The translations under genes and the position numbers were made by a program. From the NCBI GenBank assembly GCA_963701435.1, contig CAVPAL010000004.1, forward strand, positions 124,001-188,000: DNA of 64,000 bases, read 5' to 3'. Positions 8,504-17,769 of the stretch are shown here, piece by piece. Origin of the DNA: JAACFF01 sp963701435 (GTDB taxonomy: Bacteria > Chloroflexota > Anaerolineae > Promineifilales > Promineifilaceae). A model generated the notes under the pieces. That model was not told where the DNA came from, made no database searches, and was given only the letters and a program-made list of their open reading frames with translations. Position 1 is the stretch's first letter. Every line of letters begins with the position of its first letter.

Positions 8504-8621
8504 TCAGGCAACCGTACCTGGTTACCTGACAAGCGGACGATTGTAACGGTATTGAGTAAGCGGGTCAAAGGGGTTCAGGTTTTGTCAATTTTTGACCAAC
8601 AGCATGGATTGGCGCTATAAA

Positions 8622-9560
8622 ATGAGTATGCATATTGGTATTCTTTCCCGCAACCGGAATTTATACAGCACGCGCCGCTTGATCGAAGCCGCGCGCGAAC
8701 GCAGCCATGTCGTGTCGGTTATGGATACATTGGCGGTGGCTGTTGAGTTAGGGATTGCGCGTCCGTCGCAAACCAATATTCGGATCCTTTCAAAAACGCC
8801 TATTGGGCTGGCGCGCGTGGAATCGGCGCCCAAGATTGATGCAATTATCCCGCGTATAGGCGCTTCAATTACCTTTTATGGTTTGGCCGTTGTGCGCCAG
8901 TTTGAAGCGCAGAAAGTGTTGACAACGGCCGTTTCAGAAGGCATTGCTATTTCCCGTGACAAACTGCAAAGTTTACAATGTATGCAGGCCAACGGATTGC
9001 CGATTCCGAAAACGGCCGTTATTGCCCAATCCCAGGCGCTTTTTGCGGCGGTCGAAACGGTGGGCGGACTGCCGGTTGTGATCAAGCTGATCCGCGGAAC
9101 CCAGGGGCGCGGCGTTGTCCTGGCGCCGAATTTGGCGACTGCGGCCGAAGTTTTGCGACGAATTCAGGCCGCAGACCGACAGGCGTTGGTTCAGGAATAC
9201 ATTGCCGAAGCGCAAGGATGTGATTTGCGCGTGATTGTTGTTGGCAATCGTTGTGTGGCCGCCATGCAGCGTCGTGCTGCAGACGGAGAGTTTCGCGCCA
9301 ATTTGCATATGGGGGGAACGGCCGTTTCGGTTGAATTAGATCGTCAAACCCAGCAGTTGGCGATTAATGCCGCCAAAGCACACAATTTGGGCGTGGCCGG
9401 CGTCGACTTAATCTATGCCAGTCGCGGTCCCCTGTTGCTTGAGGTTAATTCCTCGCCAGGTTTGGAAGGTATTGAGAGTATAACCGGTGTGGATGTCGCG
9501 GGTGAGATTATTGGCTACCTGGAACGCGCCTACCGAAAACAAAAACAAAACCGCCGCTAG
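8622..9560 (+). CDS. rimK: RimK-like ATP-grasp ligase
   Basis: An ATP-grasp ligase of about 312 aa, similar to ribosomal protein S6 glutamate ligase (RimK). The N-terminal pre-ATP domain contains RPSQTNIRILSKTP and IDAIIPRIGASITFYG. ATP-grasp motifs are VIKLIRGTQGRGVVLA, QEYIAEAQGCDLRVIVVG and, at the metal site, LLLEVNSSPGLEGIE. The frame is open from TTG 8592, but ATG 8622 (MSMHIGIL) is the family-typical N-terminus; a clear Shine-Dalgarno is absent. RimK-like enzymes add glutamates to S6 or make other peptide-like products; the true substrate here is unproven. The gene is divergent from the sugar-transferase gene and convergent with oppF. Confidence 0.88.
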   Translation: MSMHIGILSRNRNLYSTRRLIEAARERSHVVSVMDTLAVAVELGIARPSQTNIRILSKTPIGLARVESAPKIDAIIPRIGASITFYGLAVVRQFEAQKVLTTAVSEGIAISRDKLQSLQCMQANGLPIPKTAVIAQSQALFAAVETVGGLPVVIKLIRGTQGRGVVLAPNLATAAEVLRRIQAADRQALVQEYIAEAQGCDLRVIVVGNRCVAAMQRRAADGEFRANLHMGGTAVSVELDRQTQQLAINAAKAHNLGVAGVDLIYASRGPLLLEVNSSPGLEGIESITGVDVAGEIIGYLERAYRKQKQNRR

Positions 9561-9584
9561 ACAGAATAAACTGCCTCAAAAGCG

Positions 9585-10667
9585 TCAGCCAATCACGCTA
9601 ATATTTTCTGCGCCGATCTTGTCCAGCGTAAGTTTACTGGCTCCTTTTTCACCGGTTTCTAACAGCCAGCAAGCTGCATAATGCTCTTTCCCATAATCTT
9701 TAAAAGGCGGCTCTTCCTGAGAGCATTTGTCGAATGCCAGTGGACAGCGCGTATGGAACCGGCACCCTTTTGGCGGATTTAATGGACTAGGCACATCTCC
9801 CTGCAAGATGATGCGCTGGCGTTTTATATTAGGATCCGGGATGGGAATTGCCGACATTAGCGCCTGCGTATATGGGTGTAGGGGATCGCGGTACAAATCT
9901 TCACGCGTGGCCATCTCAACTATCTTCCCCAAATACATGACGCCGACCCGGTCGCTAAAATGTTCTACAACGCTCAGGTTATGGGCAATAAACAGGTATG
10001 TTAAGCCAAAATCGCGCTGCAGTTCATGCAAAATATTCAGGACCTGGGCTTGAATCGAAACATCCAGCGCAGAAACCGGTTCGTCACACACAATGAATTT
10101 TGGCCGTAGAGCCAGAGAACGGGCAATTCCAATCCGTTGGCGCTGTCCGCCGGAGAACTCATGCGGATAGCGGCGGGCGTGGTCAGCCCGCATGCCAACG
10201 CGAGTCAACATTTCTACAACCACATCATATCTTTCCTGCCCTTTTTTGTCTGTGTGGATGCGCAGCCCTTCTGCAATACTTTCACCTACCGGCAAACGCG
10301 GGTCAAGTGAGGAATAAGGATCCTGGAAAATAATTTGCATATCACGTCGCAACTGCTTTAACTGCCTGGCGTTCATTTCATAAACATCTTTACCTTCAAA
10401 ATAAACGTGGCCGGAAGTGGCCGGCAATAATCTTAAAATGGTGCGCCCAACGGTTGTTTTGCCGCAGCCTGACTCGCCCACCAGACCAAGCGTTTCACCT
10501 TCGTAAATGTGAAAACTAACATTGTCGACTGCTTGAACCCAGGCATGAACGCGTTGAAGGAGACCCTTCCTTACCGGGAAATATTTCACCAAATTATCGA
10601 CTTGAAGGAGTACTTTGCCTTTGTCTGGTGGATTAGTTTTTATGTTCTCCTGTGATTTTTCAGCCAT
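9585..10667 (-). CDS. oppF: Oligopeptide/dipeptide ABC transporter ATP-binding protein (OppF/DppF type)
   Basis: A 360-aa ABC ATPase of the peptide/nickel importer family. Motifs in order: NLVKYFPVRKG, Walker A GLVGESGCGKTT, Q-loop IIFQDPYSSLDPR, signature FSGGQRQRIGIARSL, Walker B FIVCDEPVSALDVS, H-loop FIAHNLSVVEHF. The C-terminal oligopeptide-transporter domain is seen as GDVPSPLNPPKGCRFHTRC with Cys residues that bind an FeS cluster or zinc in relatives. It follows oppD on the same strand with a 14-bp gap. Confidence 0.94.
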   Translation of the reverse strand: MAEKSQENIKTNPPDKGKVLLQVDNLVKYFPVRKGLLQRVHAWVQAVDNVSFHIYEGETLGLVGESGCGKTTVGRTILRLLPATSGHVYFEGKDVYEMNARQLKQLRRDMQIIFQDPYSSLDPRLPVGESIAEGLRIHTDKKGQERYDVVVEMLTRVGMRADHARRYPHEFSGGQRQRIGIARSLALRPKFIVCDEPVSALDVSIQAQVLNILHELQRDFGLTYLFIAHNLSVVEHFSDRVGVMYLGKIVEMATREDLYRDPLHPYTQALMSAIPIPDPNIKRQRIILQGDVPSPLNPPKGCRFHTRCPLAFDKCSQEEPPFKDYGKEHYAACWLLETGEKGASKLTLDKIGAENISVIG

Positions 10668-10681
10668 GCCAGTGATAACTC

Positions 10682-11671
10682 CTAAGTGTGCAGCCAGCAG
10701 CGTGTCCAGTGTCCGGGCGCTATTTGAATTAAATCTGGTTCTTCTTCTGTACAGCGTTCAAGTTTGTTTTCAATGCGCGCCAGACAGCGTGGGGCAAATT
10801 TGCAGCCCTCAGGCAGATCAACCAGATTAGGCACTGAGCCGGGAATGGTTGTTAACTCTTTGTCTACCTGGCCAAGGATTGGTGTTGAGCCGATTAAAGC
10901 GGCCGTATAGGGGTGTTTAGGTGATTTGAACAACTCTTTGATCGGCGCTTCTTCAACAATTCGTCCGGCGTACATCACATTGACGCGATCACACATTTCG
11001 GCCACGACGCCTAAATCATGTGTGATGAGGATGATGGCTGTGTCCACTTTCGTACGCAAATTGCGCATCAGGTCTAGAATTTGGGCTTGAATGGTGACAT
11101 CCAGCGCCGTGGTGGGTTCATCTGCAATAAGCAGCTCCGGTACACACGCAAGCGCCATAGCGATCATGACGCGTTGGGCCATGCCGCCGGAAAGTTCGTG
11201 AGGATAGGCTTTGATGCGTGTTTCTGGTTCTGGAATGCCGACCATACGCAGAAGTTCGATTGTTCGTTGGTTCGCTTCTTCTTTGGTGATGTCCTCATGC
11301 AGCATGAGGACTTCTGAAATCTGGTCACCGATTCGAAAAACCGGGTTAAGGCTGCTTTGTGGCTGCTGAAAGATCATTGAAATCCGGTTGCCACGAATGC
11401 CGATCATCTTTTTTTCCGTCAATTTGAGCAGATTTTGATTGTCGAAGATGATTTCACCTGCAACAATGCGTCCGGGTTGGCTGATCAGGCGCATGATTGA
11501 AAGCGACGTCACACTTTTTCCACAGCCAGATTCGCCTACCAGCCCTAATACTTCACCACGTTTTACCACCAGGCTGACATCATCGACTGCTTTCACAGCG
11601 CCTGATTCGGTGAAAAAATATGTTTTCAGGTTTTTGACTTCTAGAATGTTTTCTTTTTTGTTTTCAACCAA
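10682..11671 (-). CDS. oppD: Oligopeptide/dipeptide ABC transporter ATP-binding protein (OppD/DppD type)
   Basis: A 329-aa ABC ATPase, partner of OppF. Walker A is GLVGESGCGKSVTS, the Q-loop MIFQQPQSSLNP, the signature LSGGMAQRVMIAMAL, Walker B LLIADEPTTALDVT and the H-loop LITHDLGVVAEM. The OppD C-terminal segment PGSVPNLVDLPEGCKFAPRC is present. The start is TTG 11671 (MVENKKENILEVKNL), preceded by AAGAGG. The upstream gap holds a dispersed repeat copy. The membrane permeases OppB and OppC are absent from this strand and window, which is unusual for an opp operon. Confidence 0.93.
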   Translation of the reverse strand: MVENKKENILEVKNLKTYFFTESGAVKAVDDVSLVVKRGEVLGLVGESGCGKSVTSLSIMRLISQPGRIVAGEIIFDNQNLLKLTEKKMIGIRGNRISMIFQQPQSSLNPVFRIGDQISEVLMLHEDITKEEANQRTIELLRMVGIPEPETRIKAYPHELSGGMAQRVMIAMALACVPELLIADEPTTALDVTIQAQILDLMRNLRTKVDTAIILITHDLGVVAEMCDRVNVMYAGRIVEEAPIKELFKSPKHPYTAALIGSTPILGQVDKELTTIPGSVPNLVDLPEGCKFAPRCLARIENKLERCTEEEPDLIQIAPGHWTRCWLHT

Positions 11672-11683
11672 CTCTGCCTCTTT

Positions 11684-11804
11684 TAGGAAAATCGCTGCAA
11701 GTTCTTCAAACGCATATGCGTTGAATATCCGTGGTTTCCTTAAGGAATTCCCGATTTACTAATCCTACTGATTCATTTTCTACTAATATCTGGGGGAATT
11801 TCCT
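11684..11804 (-). repeat. Dispersed double-hairpin element, copy 2 (reverse, degenerate)
   Basis: A diverged reverse-orientation copy, about 121 bp, between the oppD start and the binding-protein gene. The core GGTTTCCTTAAGGAATTCCC is recognisable, flanked by the two hairpin halves; the left half has AACGCATATGCGTT and the right half pairs AATTCCCGA with a later TGGGGGAATT. Its right end is TTTCCT rather than TTACCT. Confidence 0.65.
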
Positions 11805-11904
11805 CGATTTACATTTTTTGAGCCGCATAACTCTAACACAATGTTATTCAATCGTCACGATACACAAGGTTTGAATTTGGAAAATGTGCCAACAGAATGT
11901 CGGT

Positions 11905-13881
11905 TTATTTCGAGGCGAGATCCAATGCAAAAATATTCCACAGGCTGGAATCTTGGGTTGGATTCGGATTAAATCCTAGCACGTTCTGGCTGGTGGCTGC
12001 AACTCTTGGTTGGGCAAAGAGCGGCAGCGCCGGGAGCTGGTCGGCGAAGATGGTTTGGGTTGTCGCGTAGGCTTCATCGGAAACGGCCGTTTCTGTCCAG
12101 GGATTCATCGCGATAGCGCAAGCCTGATCATAAGTTGAATTAAACCAGCCGGTATGGTTGGCGGCATACCAGCCTCCAAAAGGAATACCCGTTTGGGGAT
12201 TCAGGTTGCCGGGCGGCCCGGTGATTTGATTAGAACTGAATTGACTGCAAGCCGGCCGATTTCCGATTGGAATTTGGGCATAACCCAGGTCGAATTGACG
12301 GCCGTTTAAGGGATGTAACTCGCCGCTTAACTGCCAGATATCTGCAGTGAGAGGTTGTAAAACGACATCAACGCCGCACTCGCGCCAATTTTTTTGCAAG
12401 ATTTGAGCTGTTTGACGCGCCAGCGTATTTTCAGCAGGGAATTTTAGCATGACCTGAAATTGGGTGTTGCTGGCTGCATCCTGCAAAATCCCATCCAGAT
12501 TAAAATCGCGCAAGCCGGCGTTTGCAAACAGTTCTTCGGCCGTTTCTAGATTGCGCGCCCACGGGATAAAATCTGGCGGATAATTTGGATGATCGCTCGA
12601 GATAAAGCTGGCGGTCAACGGAATACGGCCGAATAACAATGTTGTCGCTATTTCTTCACGATCGATACATAAATTCAACGCTTGGCGTACGCTTGGATTT
12701 TCAAACCAGTCAGGCCGTTCAAAACCATCTCCATACTGCTGCCAGGAATTGACCCCTAAACTGATTTGGTGCATTGTGTCGCCTGGCCAAATGACTGCCC
12801 TCAATAAAGCGTTATTTTCTGCTTCCAAAAAAAAGGGAATTTCACTGCCGTCAAAGCCGTCATCTGTCAGAATGTCGCATTTTCCGGCAAGTAATTGAGT
12901 GATGCGCTGATTAACGTCCGGTATAAAGCGAAATGTGAGGCTGTCTAAGGGGGGAAATCCGGCGCCGGTTTGATAATAAAATGGATTTGGTTCCATTTGG
13001 ATATATTCGCCCGGCTTCCAGGTTGCAATTTGAAAGGGACCATCTCCAACGGGGTTCTGATTGACAACGTCGGCTGAAGTCAGTTCGGCAGTAGAATATT
13101 CTTCCCACGCATGTTCCGGCAGAGGATGCCAAAAATTAGTAAAAAAAGTCCTGTCACGGTGACCTGGAATGCCGGTCCAACGGGTGCTGAGTGGGCCGGT
13201 TGTTTCATAACCGGCGGTCAGATCGATTTGACGTTTATCTCCCGTTGTTTCAGGATCCGCCGCCAGGTTAAAACTGTAGACAGAATCGGCGGCTGTGACA
13301 GGTTTGCCATCCGCCCAGGTGCGCTGATGTAGACTGAAATCGACAACCATTTGATCCATAAACAACGGGTTTGCGCCATCAAAGACGGCCGGTTCGCCCC
13401 CGGTCGTGATGATGCGATCGCCCACTTCCAGCCGAATGATGTCGCCATTGGCGTTGATGACGCGGTCGCCGGCTGCGACTTGAACACTCTGGAAGGCGGC
13501 GTCACCATCAGTTAAAGAGGGAAGTTTTTTGAGACCTTGCGGCTGGTAGCTGTAATCGAGGGTGGTGTAATCATTTTCGTAGAGGGCGTGCAAAACGGCC
13601 GTTTTCGCGGGGTGGGAACGGCCGTACCAATATAAATCTTCCGGTTCTGACGCCAGACAGATTGTGAGATGTTTGCCTGTGACTGGCGTCGCTGTTGGGG
13701 GCGCCGGCTCGGTTGGGGTCACAGTCGGCGGGATAGCCGGGGTTGGCCCGGTCTGATCCACCGGTCTATTTGTAGGGGCCCCGCTGCAAGCCGCAAGGAA
13801 TACGACGAAGACGGCAAGGTGTGCAGCAAACAGGCAGGCGAGAAATGGACGGATATGCCAGAAAAAGGGTCGCGACCTCAT
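11905..13881 (-). CDS. ABC transporter substrate-binding lipoprotein, family 5 (OppA type)
   Basis: A 658-aa family-5 solute-binding protein, exported and lipid-anchored. The signal peptide (LFAAHLAVFVVFLAAC) ends in a lipobox LAAC, followed by a Thr/Pro-rich linker to residue ~70. Family motifs include VDFSLHQRTWADGKPVTAADSV-like text (residues ~190-215), NPVGDGPFQIATWKPGEYI and SVRQALNLCIDREEIATTLL. It presumably feeds the OppD/OppF ATPases encoded just downstream, although a 233-bp gap with a repeat element separates them. Start ATG 13881 is five bases downstream of the stop of the HExxH gene. Confidence 0.92.
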   Translation of the reverse strand: MRSRPFFWHIRPFLACLFAAHLAVFVVFLAACSGAPTNRPVDQTGPTPAIPPTVTPTEPAPPTATPVTGKHLTICLASEPEDLYWYGRSHPAKTAVLHALYENDYTTLDYSYQPQGLKKLPSLTDGDAAFQSVQVAAGDRVINANGDIIRLEVGDRIITTGGEPAVFDGANPLFMDQMVVDFSLHQRTWADGKPVTAADSVYSFNLAADPETTGDKRQIDLTAGYETTGPLSTRWTGIPGHRDRTFFTNFWHPLPEHAWEEYSTAELTSADVVNQNPVGDGPFQIATWKPGEYIQMEPNPFYYQTGAGFPPLDSLTFRFIPDVNQRITQLLAGKCDILTDDGFDGSEIPFFLEAENNALLRAVIWPGDTMHQISLGVNSWQQYGDGFERPDWFENPSVRQALNLCIDREEIATTLLFGRIPLTASFISSDHPNYPPDFIPWARNLETAEELFANAGLRDFNLDGILQDAASNTQFQVMLKFPAENTLARQTAQILQKNWRECGVDVVLQPLTADIWQLSGELHPLNGRQFDLGYAQIPIGNRPACSQFSSNQITGPPGNLNPQTGIPFGGWYAANHTGWFNSTYDQACAIAMNPWTETAVSDEAYATTQTIFADQLPALPLFAQPRVAATSQNVLGFNPNPTQDSSLWNIFALDLASK

Positions 13882-13886
13882 GCGTA

Positions 13887-14699
13887 TTACAACTCGCCTG
13901 ATCGCACCTGTGCAATAAACGGCTCATACGCCGTTACGTCCGATCCTTTTTCGCGATAATAAAAATAATCCTGCGTGATTTTAGCCTGCTGCTCACGATT
14001 ATAATCCCGATAACAGAGACCGACTGAACAAGCATCTACCAGACCGACCATGCCACCGTAATTGTAACAATCACGTTTGGTTTTTATCAGCATATAAATT
14101 GCTTCACCCAAATAGCGTGTGCCGACTTGCTCATATTGGTAAACATGGGTCAATTCATGCACAACAATCGGCAGGTTGGCGCGAGTATGGCGGCCTGTAC
14201 GCGGCAGGTTAATCGTATGCCAGGTTGCAAAAGCGAGATTCCCATTCAGCTTAAAAACCAGATCAAACAAACCGCCTTCAACAACCCGAACTTCCCCAAA
14301 ACGCAGCGCTTTTGGTCCGAGTATGCTGCCGATTATCTGAGTTTCGTCGGCGGTGAGCGGCGTGGTTTTTGTCACCAGGTGAATTAGAAATTGAGCCAGT
14401 TCCGGCCCGCCAAACAGATCAAAAATCTGGGTGAGAAGATGGTGCCACCAATCAAAAAAACGACCTGCTTTATAGCGGGCCCAATCACGCATATTGTGCT
14501 GCTGGCTGGCTTTGATCCATTCGGGAATGAAAAAGAGGATGCCGTTCACGCCGCGCCACAGCGTTGTCAGTAAACGGCCGATCCGCACGGGAAAATCGCG
14601 CACCAGATTGATCGGCCATTGGGCCAGGTCGAATAGTCGCTCGGCAAGCCAGTTGAAAACGGCCGTTACAGCATCTTTTGTTTCCATACGATAAATCAT
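13887..14699 (-). CDS. Unrecognised protein with HExxH metalloprotease-like motif
   Basis: A protein of about 270 aa with no confident family. The first ~60 residues are amphipathic and Trp-rich (LAERLFDLAQWPINL, GVNGILFFIPEWIK), suggesting membrane association. The C-terminal half has PIVVHELTHVYQYEQVGT, an HELTH motif of the zinc-peptidase HExxH type, followed by YLGEAIYMLIKT, whose Glu could be a third ligand. It also resembles the His-Glu core found in DUF4157-like proteins. The frame is open to GTG 14723; ATG 14699 or 14687 are likely starts. It lies immediately upstream of the peptide-binding lipoprotein gene (5 bp), so it may be part of that operon. The function is unknown. Confidence 0.7.
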   Translation of the reverse strand: MIYRMETKDAVTAVFNWLAERLFDLAQWPINLVRDFPVRIGRLLTTLWRGVNGILFFIPEWIKASQQHNMRDWARYKAGRFFDWWHHLLTQIFDLFGGPELAQFLIHLVTKTTPLTADETQIIGSILGPKALRFGEVRVVEGGLFDLVFKLNGNLAFATWHTINLPRTGRHTRANLPIVVHELTHVYQYEQVGTRYLGEAIYMLIKTKRDCYNYGGMVGLVDACSVGLCYRDYNREQQAKITQDYFYYREKGSDVTAYEPFIAQVRSGEL

Positions 14700-14800
14700 A
14701 CCTGATAGACCGCCTGTTGTCACAAGATTTATGGTGGGTTTTGAGGTTTAAGGTGAGACAACACGCGCCATGGCGCACTGCCATGAATGAAAAATAACTT

Positions 14801-14845
14801 TTTGGAAGCTGGTTTACTGGCAAGTATGCTGTTATCCAGCTTCCA
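14801..14845. terminator. Hairpin between mutY and the HExxH gene
   Basis: The arms TGGAAGCTGG and CCAGCTTCCA form a 10-bp inverted repeat with a 25-base loop. On the minus strand it follows the mutY stop, and a T-rich stretch lies on the other side. It may be a weak terminator for mutY; a long loop makes this uncertain. Confidence 0.4.
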
Positions 14846-14851
14846 GGAAGA

Positions 14852-15943
14852 TCATTTCAGGAGACTTTTATGAATCGCAGCAATAATTTTTTGGTCAGTT
14901 ACGGCAAAGGCAAAATTATTCAAGTCGGCCAGGGTGACCCAGGCATGATCCGCGACGCCCAAATGCTGTGGCGCGCCATGCAAATAGCGGGCATGGAAGG
15001 CATGCAGGGTGATCCGGAAATGCGTATAGGCATGTTTGATGCTTGTTAAATGCTGTCCCACGCTTATTTGGAGGGCTAGCTCTTCTTGGATCTCTCGCTG
15101 CAAAGCTTGCGGCAGCGATTCGCCTTCCTCTTGTTTGCCGCCGGGAAATTCCCATAGGCCGCCTAAAAGAGCATCTAACGGCCGTTTCGCAATCAAAAAT
15201 GGCGTGTCCGGAGCAGGTTCTGCTTGCCAGATAACGCCGGCTGCCACATCGTAATGAGGCGTGCGCTTACGCGGCGGGCGTACTGGTCTTTCAAGCTGGG
15301 TTCCACGCTGCCGCGCTGTACAGTGGACGTTAAGTGGGCATAAAAGGCAGTGAGGATTGGCGGGCAGGCAGACCTGCTGCCCTAATTCCATCAGCGCCTG
15401 GTTGTAATCGCCGGGGCGTTCGTCTGGAAGGAGGTTTTCTGCGACCCGCCAGAGATGTTTTTTCGTGGCGGATATTGTGACGTCAGCGGGTAAATCTGTG
15501 AGACGGCTGAGTACGCGTATGACGTTGCCATCTAAAACAGGCTCAGACTGGTTGAACGCTATGGAAGCGATTGCGCCGGCAGTGTAACGGCCGATTCCGG
15601 GCAGCTTCATCAGTTCAGACGCGGTTTGGGGGAGACGGCCGTTAAATTCGGCAATGATCTGTTGTGCGGCCGCATGGATATTGCGCCCACGGCTGTAGTA
15701 GCCCAAACCTTCCCACTGTTTTAGGACTTCATCCAATTGCGCAGATGCAAGCGCCTCTACGTTTGGGAAACGCGCCATCCAGCGTTCGAAGTATGGAATG
15801 ACCGTTGTCACCTGCGTTTGCTGCAGCATGATTTCGGATATCCAGATGGCGTATGGATCGCTGGTTTGTCGCCAGGGTAATTCTGTGTGTCCGTTGTCCC
15901 ACCAGACCAATAAAGTGGGTGCAATGTTGGGTGAAAAATGCAT
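14852..15943 (-). CDS. mutY: A/G-specific adenine DNA glycosylase
   Basis: MutY of about 363 aa that removes A opposite 8-oxoG. The catalytic Glu lies in ISEIMLQQTQV, the helix-hairpin-helix in LMKLPGIGRYTAGAIASIAF and the catalytic Asp in PVLDGNVIRVLSRL. The four Cys of the [4Fe-4S] cluster are in CLPANPHCLLCPLNVHC (C-x6-C-x2-C-x5-C). The C-terminal NUDIX-like 8-oxoG domain starts near HYDVAAGVIWQ and includes WEFPGGKQEEGESL. The frame is open further upstream, but ATG 15943 shares one base with the stop of the membrane protein gene (TGATG), a typical coupling that fixes the start. Confidence 0.95.
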   Translation of the reverse strand: MHFSPNIAPTLLVWWDNGHTELPWRQTSDPYAIWISEIMLQQTQVTTVIPYFERWMARFPNVEALASAQLDEVLKQWEGLGYYSRGRNIHAAAQQIIAEFNGRLPQTASELMKLPGIGRYTAGAIASIAFNQSEPVLDGNVIRVLSRLTDLPADVTISATKKHLWRVAENLLPDERPGDYNQALMELGQQVCLPANPHCLLCPLNVHCTARQRGTQLERPVRPPRKRTPHYDVAAGVIWQAEPAPDTPFLIAKRPLDALLGGLWEFPGGKQEEGESLPQALQREIQEELALQISVGQHLTSIKHAYTHFRITLHAFHARYLHGAPQHLGVADHAWVTLADLNNFAFAVTDQKIIAAIHKSLLK

Positions 15944-17622
15944 CAGGTAGTGGTTGCGTAGATCAGATAGCGGTCGTTTTCGTAGACGGGTGGATATGGC
16001 ATTTGCTGAAGCCAATTTTGCCAGACTGGTTCTTCTAATAGGTATTTGTTAAGCACAACGTATTCTACGCCAGCCTGGTTGAGCTGAGTCATGAGAGAGG
16101 CTGGTTCCTGATTCAAGTCTTGCAAATCGCCAATCCAGGCGTTGTTTTCGATAAAGCGGTACAGGTTTTCCGGCTCGCGCGAGATATGACCCTGCAGGAT
16201 GGGACGGCCGTGAAAAGTCTGGTCAAACATATATTCTTTTGAAAAGCGAAAGCGCAGCGGTAAATTAAGTATCGCCCCGTCTCCCGCTTCAGCGGCAATT
16301 TGTTCGAACCAGCTTTTATCATATCCGACATATTGTAATTTGGCCGGGCCGATTCTATATTCAAAAATTATCAGAATAGCCAGGAGGAGCGTAACAATAT
16401 TACGCCAATGATTATTTTTCAACCGGTTGAGCAGAACTTGCCAGCCGGTCGCCGCCAGAATGCTGGTTGGCAGGGCCAGAAAAATGATATAGCGTTCAGG
16501 AATACGGATAAGACGGGCAAATTCGAGCGGAGCAAGCAGGCGGTAGAGTGTAGGAACTGCCGTATAAAATTGACCATTGATGCGCCACGCCATGCCGGCT
16601 GCCAGGCCGATCAGCACAAGCGCCATAATGAGCCAGATATAACTCTCGCGCCAGCGTTTCACCAACGCAATGATCACCAGCGCCAGAACTGCAAATCCGA
16701 TAAAAGCAGGATAGCGTCGCCCTTTCGTTCGATCAGGATAGTAACTGTCGTATAAGGGCCTGCTTACCGCGTTAAATGCCGGGCTGCGGCGCGGTGGTGT
16801 GATATATGCCAATAAATCAGTGGTCATGATTTGTTCATCGACGGGATAGAGAACGTCCGCAGCAATGTCTGATTGGTTTTGTTCCTGTATCAAAAGGTAG
16901 ACCGGCGGCAGCAGTAGAAGCAGGCCGATAATGGCTGCCAAAGTTAGCTGAACCAGGACGCTGCGCCATTGGGAACGCCAACGCGGCGCAAGGAGTAACG
17001 CGTAAACGAGGCCCATCAAAAAAACGGGAACGAGAAACTGCCAGCGCGTGTAGCCCACCAATGCAAATGTTGCGCCGGTCAAAACTGCGTCGCGTCGACG
17101 GCCGTTCCGCAGTAAGCGCCCTAAAAACAAAAAGAAAATGGGTACCCAAAAGGTCGAAATCAGGTTGGGGTGGTCAAGTTGGGAGAGCCGAAAAGGCCAC
17201 GCCATATAAATTAATCCGGCCAGGAATGCCGCCAGACTATCGTGCAATAAATCGGAAGCCAGCCCATACATTGCCAGCCCGCATAGGACGAGCGTCAGTA
17301 AAATGACCAGGTTATAGGCGACTATGCCGCCAATAATCGGTTCCAGCAGCAGCCAGGGCAGGATGGTAAACCAGGCGAAGTTATGCGTTACGAGGCTGAT
17401 TGTTTCTGGGTAAGAGAGCAAGCTGGTAACCCAGGGAAACTGACCGGATCCCAGCGCCTGTTGGACCCACCAGCTATTCCAATAATGCACCATAGCGTCT
17501 GTGGTGCGGCCGGCCAGATGTGTATTGATGTTTTGCACCAGAGGTGAGGTGAGGAAAATGGCAACGGCCGTATACCCTAGCGCTAAGAGTAAAAAGCGTG
17601 TCCAGCGTGGCAATCTCTGCAT
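15943..17622 (-). CDS. Polytopic membrane protein, GT-C glycosyltransferase-like
   Basis: About 559 aa with some 10-12 predicted transmembrane segments (for example WTRFLLLALGYTAVAIFL, AYNLVILLTLVLCGLAMYGL, NIVTLLLAILIIFEY) and a soluble C-terminal domain of about 110 aa. The first extracytoplasmic loop has NTHLAGRTTDAMVHYWNSWW, whose acidic and aromatic residues resemble GT-C catalytic loops. Start ATG 17622 is preceded by GGAGG about 11 bases upstream; the longer frame starts at 17646. It is translationally coupled to mutY, an unusual pairing. It may use a polyprenol-linked sugar, but the assignment is by architecture only. Confidence 0.7.
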   Translation of the reverse strand: MQRLPRWTRFLLLALGYTAVAIFLTSPLVQNINTHLAGRTTDAMVHYWNSWWVQQALGSGQFPWVTSLLSYPETISLVTHNFAWFTILPWLLLEPIIGGIVAYNLVILLTLVLCGLAMYGLASDLLHDSLAAFLAGLIYMAWPFRLSQLDHPNLISTFWVPIFFLFLGRLLRNGRRRDAVLTGATFALVGYTRWQFLVPVFLMGLVYALLLAPRWRSQWRSVLVQLTLAAIIGLLLLLPPVYLLIQEQNQSDIAADVLYPVDEQIMTTDLLAYITPPRRSPAFNAVSRPLYDSYYPDRTKGRRYPAFIGFAVLALVIIALVKRWRESYIWLIMALVLIGLAAGMAWRINGQFYTAVPTLYRLLAPLEFARLIRIPERYIIFLALPTSILAATGWQVLLNRLKNNHWRNIVTLLLAILIIFEYRIGPAKLQYVGYDKSWFEQIAAEAGDGAILNLPLRFRFSKEYMFDQTFHGRPILQGHISREPENLYRFIENNAWIGDLQDLNQEPASLMTQLNQAGVEYVVLNKYLLEEPVWQNWLQQMPYPPVYENDRYLIYATTT

Positions 17623-17769
17623 TACAAATCTGGCCTCCAACCGCAATTTTCTACGGCCGCTGCATGGGTTCCATACGCATGCACTACGGTCGTCAATTTG
17701 TCGGAACAGGATTCTAACGCTGAACGTTTTGGAGGCATTAAAGGAATTTTAACCAAAAGGAAAAGTATC

